Positions 5,187-6,324 of a stretch of 6,324 nt of DNA are shown here, one piece after another; the stretch's first letter is position 1, and every line of letters starts with the position of its first letter. The DNA lies in the NCBI GenBank assembly GCA_023423855.1, contig JAFAEU010000306.1, positions 1-6,324 of the forward strand, given 5' to 3'. The notes under the pieces are model-generated. The model had not been told where the DNA came from and did not search any database. It saw nothing but the letters and a program-made list of their open reading frames with translations. This stretch comes from Pseudomonadota bacterium. GTDB lineage: Bacteria; Pseudomonadota; Gammaproteobacteria; Xanthomonadales; Xanthomonadaceae. A program made the position numbers and the translations under genes.

Positions 5187-5272
5187 CCGTCATCCCCGCG
5201 AAAGCGGGGATCCATGGGCGTTCGCCTTTGGAACGCAAGGTCCATGGATTCCCGCTTTCGCGGGAATGACGG
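5187..5272. repeat. REP-like palindromic intergenic element (GTCATTCCCGCGAAAGCGGGAAT module)
   Basis: This is an 86-nt dyad. The 31-nt arms at 5187-5217 and 5242-5272 are inverted copies with two differences. Each arm is itself a hairpin: stem 5192-5199/5204-5211 with loop GAAA, and stem 5248-5255/5260-5267 with loop TTTC. The two differences are the paired bases C5194-G5209, which correspond to A5265-T5250 in the other arm, so pairing is kept in each small hairpin. A central GCGTTC/GAACGC hairpin (5218-5223 with 5231-5236) sits between the arms. The module is a familiar multicopy intergenic repeat that yields spurious peptides such as SFPRKRES and VIPAKAGI. It separates the thioesterase and acyltransferase genes and may limit read-through or protect the 3' end. 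Confidence 0.85.
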
Positions 5273-5392
5273 CCTCGAGGGTGTCTGCCAGCGACGGGTC
5301 CGGCTTCCCGCCCGCTGCTGGCCGCGCCCGGCCCGCATTCGGTATCGTGTCCGGCTTCGGACTCCCCCGGTTCCGCTGCCTGGCCTCCTGTC

Positions 5393-6148
5393 GTGCGTGT
5401 CTTCCGCTACGCCGTGCGTTTCCCGTTCCTGCTGTGGCACGTGCTGGTGCACCTGCCGGTCACGCTGCTGCTGATGGCGCCGCCGTTCGGCCGCCTCCAG
5501 CTGGCCGGCGGCGGGCGCCTGCAGCACCGCATGGTGCGGCTGTGGTCGGGCGGGCTGATGCGCGTGTTCGGCATGCGCGTGCGCCGCATCGGCCACCCGA
5601 TGCCGGGTGCGGTGATGTTCGTCGCCAACCACGTCAGCTGGATCGACATCGTCGCGCTGCACAGCCAGCGGATGATGGGCTTCGTCGCCAAGCGCGAGAT
5701 CGCCGGCTGGCCGCTGGTGGGCTGGCTGGCCGCGCGCGGCGAGACGATCTTCCACCAGCGCGGCAGCCAGGAGTCGCTCGGCGGGGTGCTGCACGAGATG
5801 CTGGCGCGGCTGCGCGACGGCCGCGCGGTCGGCGTGTTCCCGGAAGGACGCACGCGCAGCGGTCGCGAGGTCGGGCCGTTCCATGCGCGCATCTTCCTCG
5901 CCGCGGTCGAGGCCGGGGTGCCGGTGCAGCCGGTGGCGCTGCGCTACGGCGAGCACGGCAGCGCGCAGGCCGCGGTCGCGTTCGCGCCGGGCGAGAGCTT
6001 CTTCGGCAACTTCCTGCGCCTGCTCGGCGAACCGTCGCGCCCGGTCGAAGTGGTGTTCCTGGAACCGATCGCGCCCGGCGACGCCGAAGGCCGCCGCCGC
6101 ATCGCCGAAACCGCTCGCGAACGCATCGTCGCGGCGATGGCGCCATGA
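5393..6148 (+). CDS. PlsC-type lysophospholipid (1-acylglycerol-3-phosphate) acyltransferase
   Basis: The 251-residue protein has the four blocks of the PlsC/LPLAT acyltransferase family, which moves an acyl chain to a lysophospholipid or similar acceptor at the inner membrane. Block I is ANHVSWIDIV with the catalytic H-x4-D (His80, Asp85). Block II lies in KREIAGWPLVGWLAARGETI (100-119). Block III is VFPEGRTRSG (148-157). Block IV is VPVQPVALRY (176-185). An N-terminal hydrophobic segment (about 9-30, RFPFLLWHVLVHLPVTLLLM) should anchor it in the membrane. The start is GTG at 5393, because the next in-frame ATG (codon 28) would lose this segment. No good Shine-Dalgarno is seen. GGTATCGTG at 5341-5349 is a possible -10 without a convincing -35. 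It could act on lysophosphatidate or on ornithine or other lipids. The stop overlaps the next gene's start as ATGA. Confidence 0.9.
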   Translation: MRVFRYAVRFPFLLWHVLVHLPVTLLLMAPPFGRLQLAGGGRLQHRMVRLWSGGLMRVFGMRVRRIGHPMPGAVMFVANHVSWIDIVALHSQRMMGFVAKREIAGWPLVGWLAARGETIFHQRGSQESLGGVLHEMLARLRDGRAVGVFPEGRTRSGREVGPFHARIFLAAVEAGVPVQPVALRYGEHGSAQAAVAFAPGESFFGNFLRLLGEPSRPVEVVFLEPIAPGDAEGRRRIAETARERIVAAMAP

Positions 6149-6324
6149 CGCCCGACGGCGGCGACGGGTTGCCGGCCTACGCACCGCCGCGCTGGCTGCG
6201 CAGCCCGCACCTGCAGACCGTGCTCGGCACCAGCCCGTGGCGACGCAAGCGCGGCGCGCAGGCGCTGGCCGCGGTCGGCGCGACCACCAGCGAGCACCTG
6301 GTCGACGGCGGCGACGGCGTCCGC
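6145..6324 (+). CDS. YheT-type alpha/beta hydrolase, N-terminal part (3' truncated)
   Basis: Sixty codons are visible before the window ends. The segment YAPPRWLRSPHLQTVLGTSP (12-31) carries the PHLQT signature found at the N-terminus of YheT-like hydrolases of the AB-hydrolase superfamily. LVDGGDGVR (52-60) fits the first strand of the fold, which usually reads DGD-like and is followed by the core. The catalytic Ser/Asp/His lie beyond the window. Family members are esterase-like and most lack a defined substrate. The ATG overlaps the acyltransferase stop (ATGA), indicating translational coupling and a shared lipid or ester context. Confidence 0.83.
   Translation, partial: MTPDGGDGLPAYAPPRWLRSPHLQTVLGTSPWRRKRGAQALAAVGATTSEHLVDGGDGVR

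Noticed and set aside
5187..5272. Possible CRISPR-like repeats
   Set aside because: There are only two arms in inverted orientation with no regular spacers; it is a palindromic element.
4847..6184. 445-codon open frame on the - strand opposite the thioesterase and acyltransferase
   Set aside because: It runs through the REP-like element (giving the well-known spurious SFPRKRES peptide) and has no domain of its own.

Overview
The window is a GC-rich stretch (roughly 70% G+C by eye) in which every gene lies on the + strand. It is chromosomal housekeeping and accessory DNA of a gammaproteobacterium, most likely of the Lysobacter/Luteimonas/Xanthomonas group. That placement is an inference. It rests on the codon bias, a TTGACG / TAGGCT type promoter, an intergenic element built from the GTCATTCCCGCGAAAGCGGGAAT hairpin module, and the protein families present.

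Layout. Positions 1-199 hold the end of an unidentified gene. It is followed by sixA (245-721), a small phosphohistidine phosphatase. A gene-free spacer (722-989) carries a degenerate long inverted repeat. Next is a two-gene unit joined by an ATGA overlap: a periplasmic YceI-like lipocalin-fold protein (990-1553) and a large phospholipase D-superfamily lipoprotein related to ClsC-type cardiolipin synthases (1550-3487). A second spacer (3488-3764) contains a C-run/G-run hairpin, a 10-bp inverted repeat enclosing smaller hairpins, and an AT-rich promoter-like block. It leads into a 61-codon gene (3765-3950). A well-formed sigma70-like promoter (4015-4044) then drives a DUF1232 (YkvA-type) protein (4075-4692) and a YdiI/EntH-type hotdog thioesterase (4704-5120) that starts 11 nt after it. 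A third spacer holds an 86-nt REP-like palindromic element (5187-5272). The last unit is a PlsC-type acyltransferase (5393-6148), coupled by another ATGA overlap to the start of a YheT-type alpha/beta hydrolase (6145 onward, cut by the window end).

Several products act on lipids or acyl esters: a polyisoprenoid-binding-type periplasmic protein, a phosphatidyl-transferase-like enzyme, an acyl-CoA thioesterase, a lysophosphatidate-type acyltransferase and an ester hydrolase. They form separate small operons rather than one recognisable pathway.

The most unusual signal is a Gly/Ser/Tyr-rich C-terminal tail shared by two otherwise unrelated adjacent proteins. The 61-residue protein and the 205-residue DUF1232 protein both end in GFG(I/L)GYG(N/S)SSGY followed, after about 15 residues, by FRF and one last residue. 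This looks like a transferable C-terminal tag whose function I cannot name. No CRISPR array, tRNA, rRNA or transposase gene was seen.
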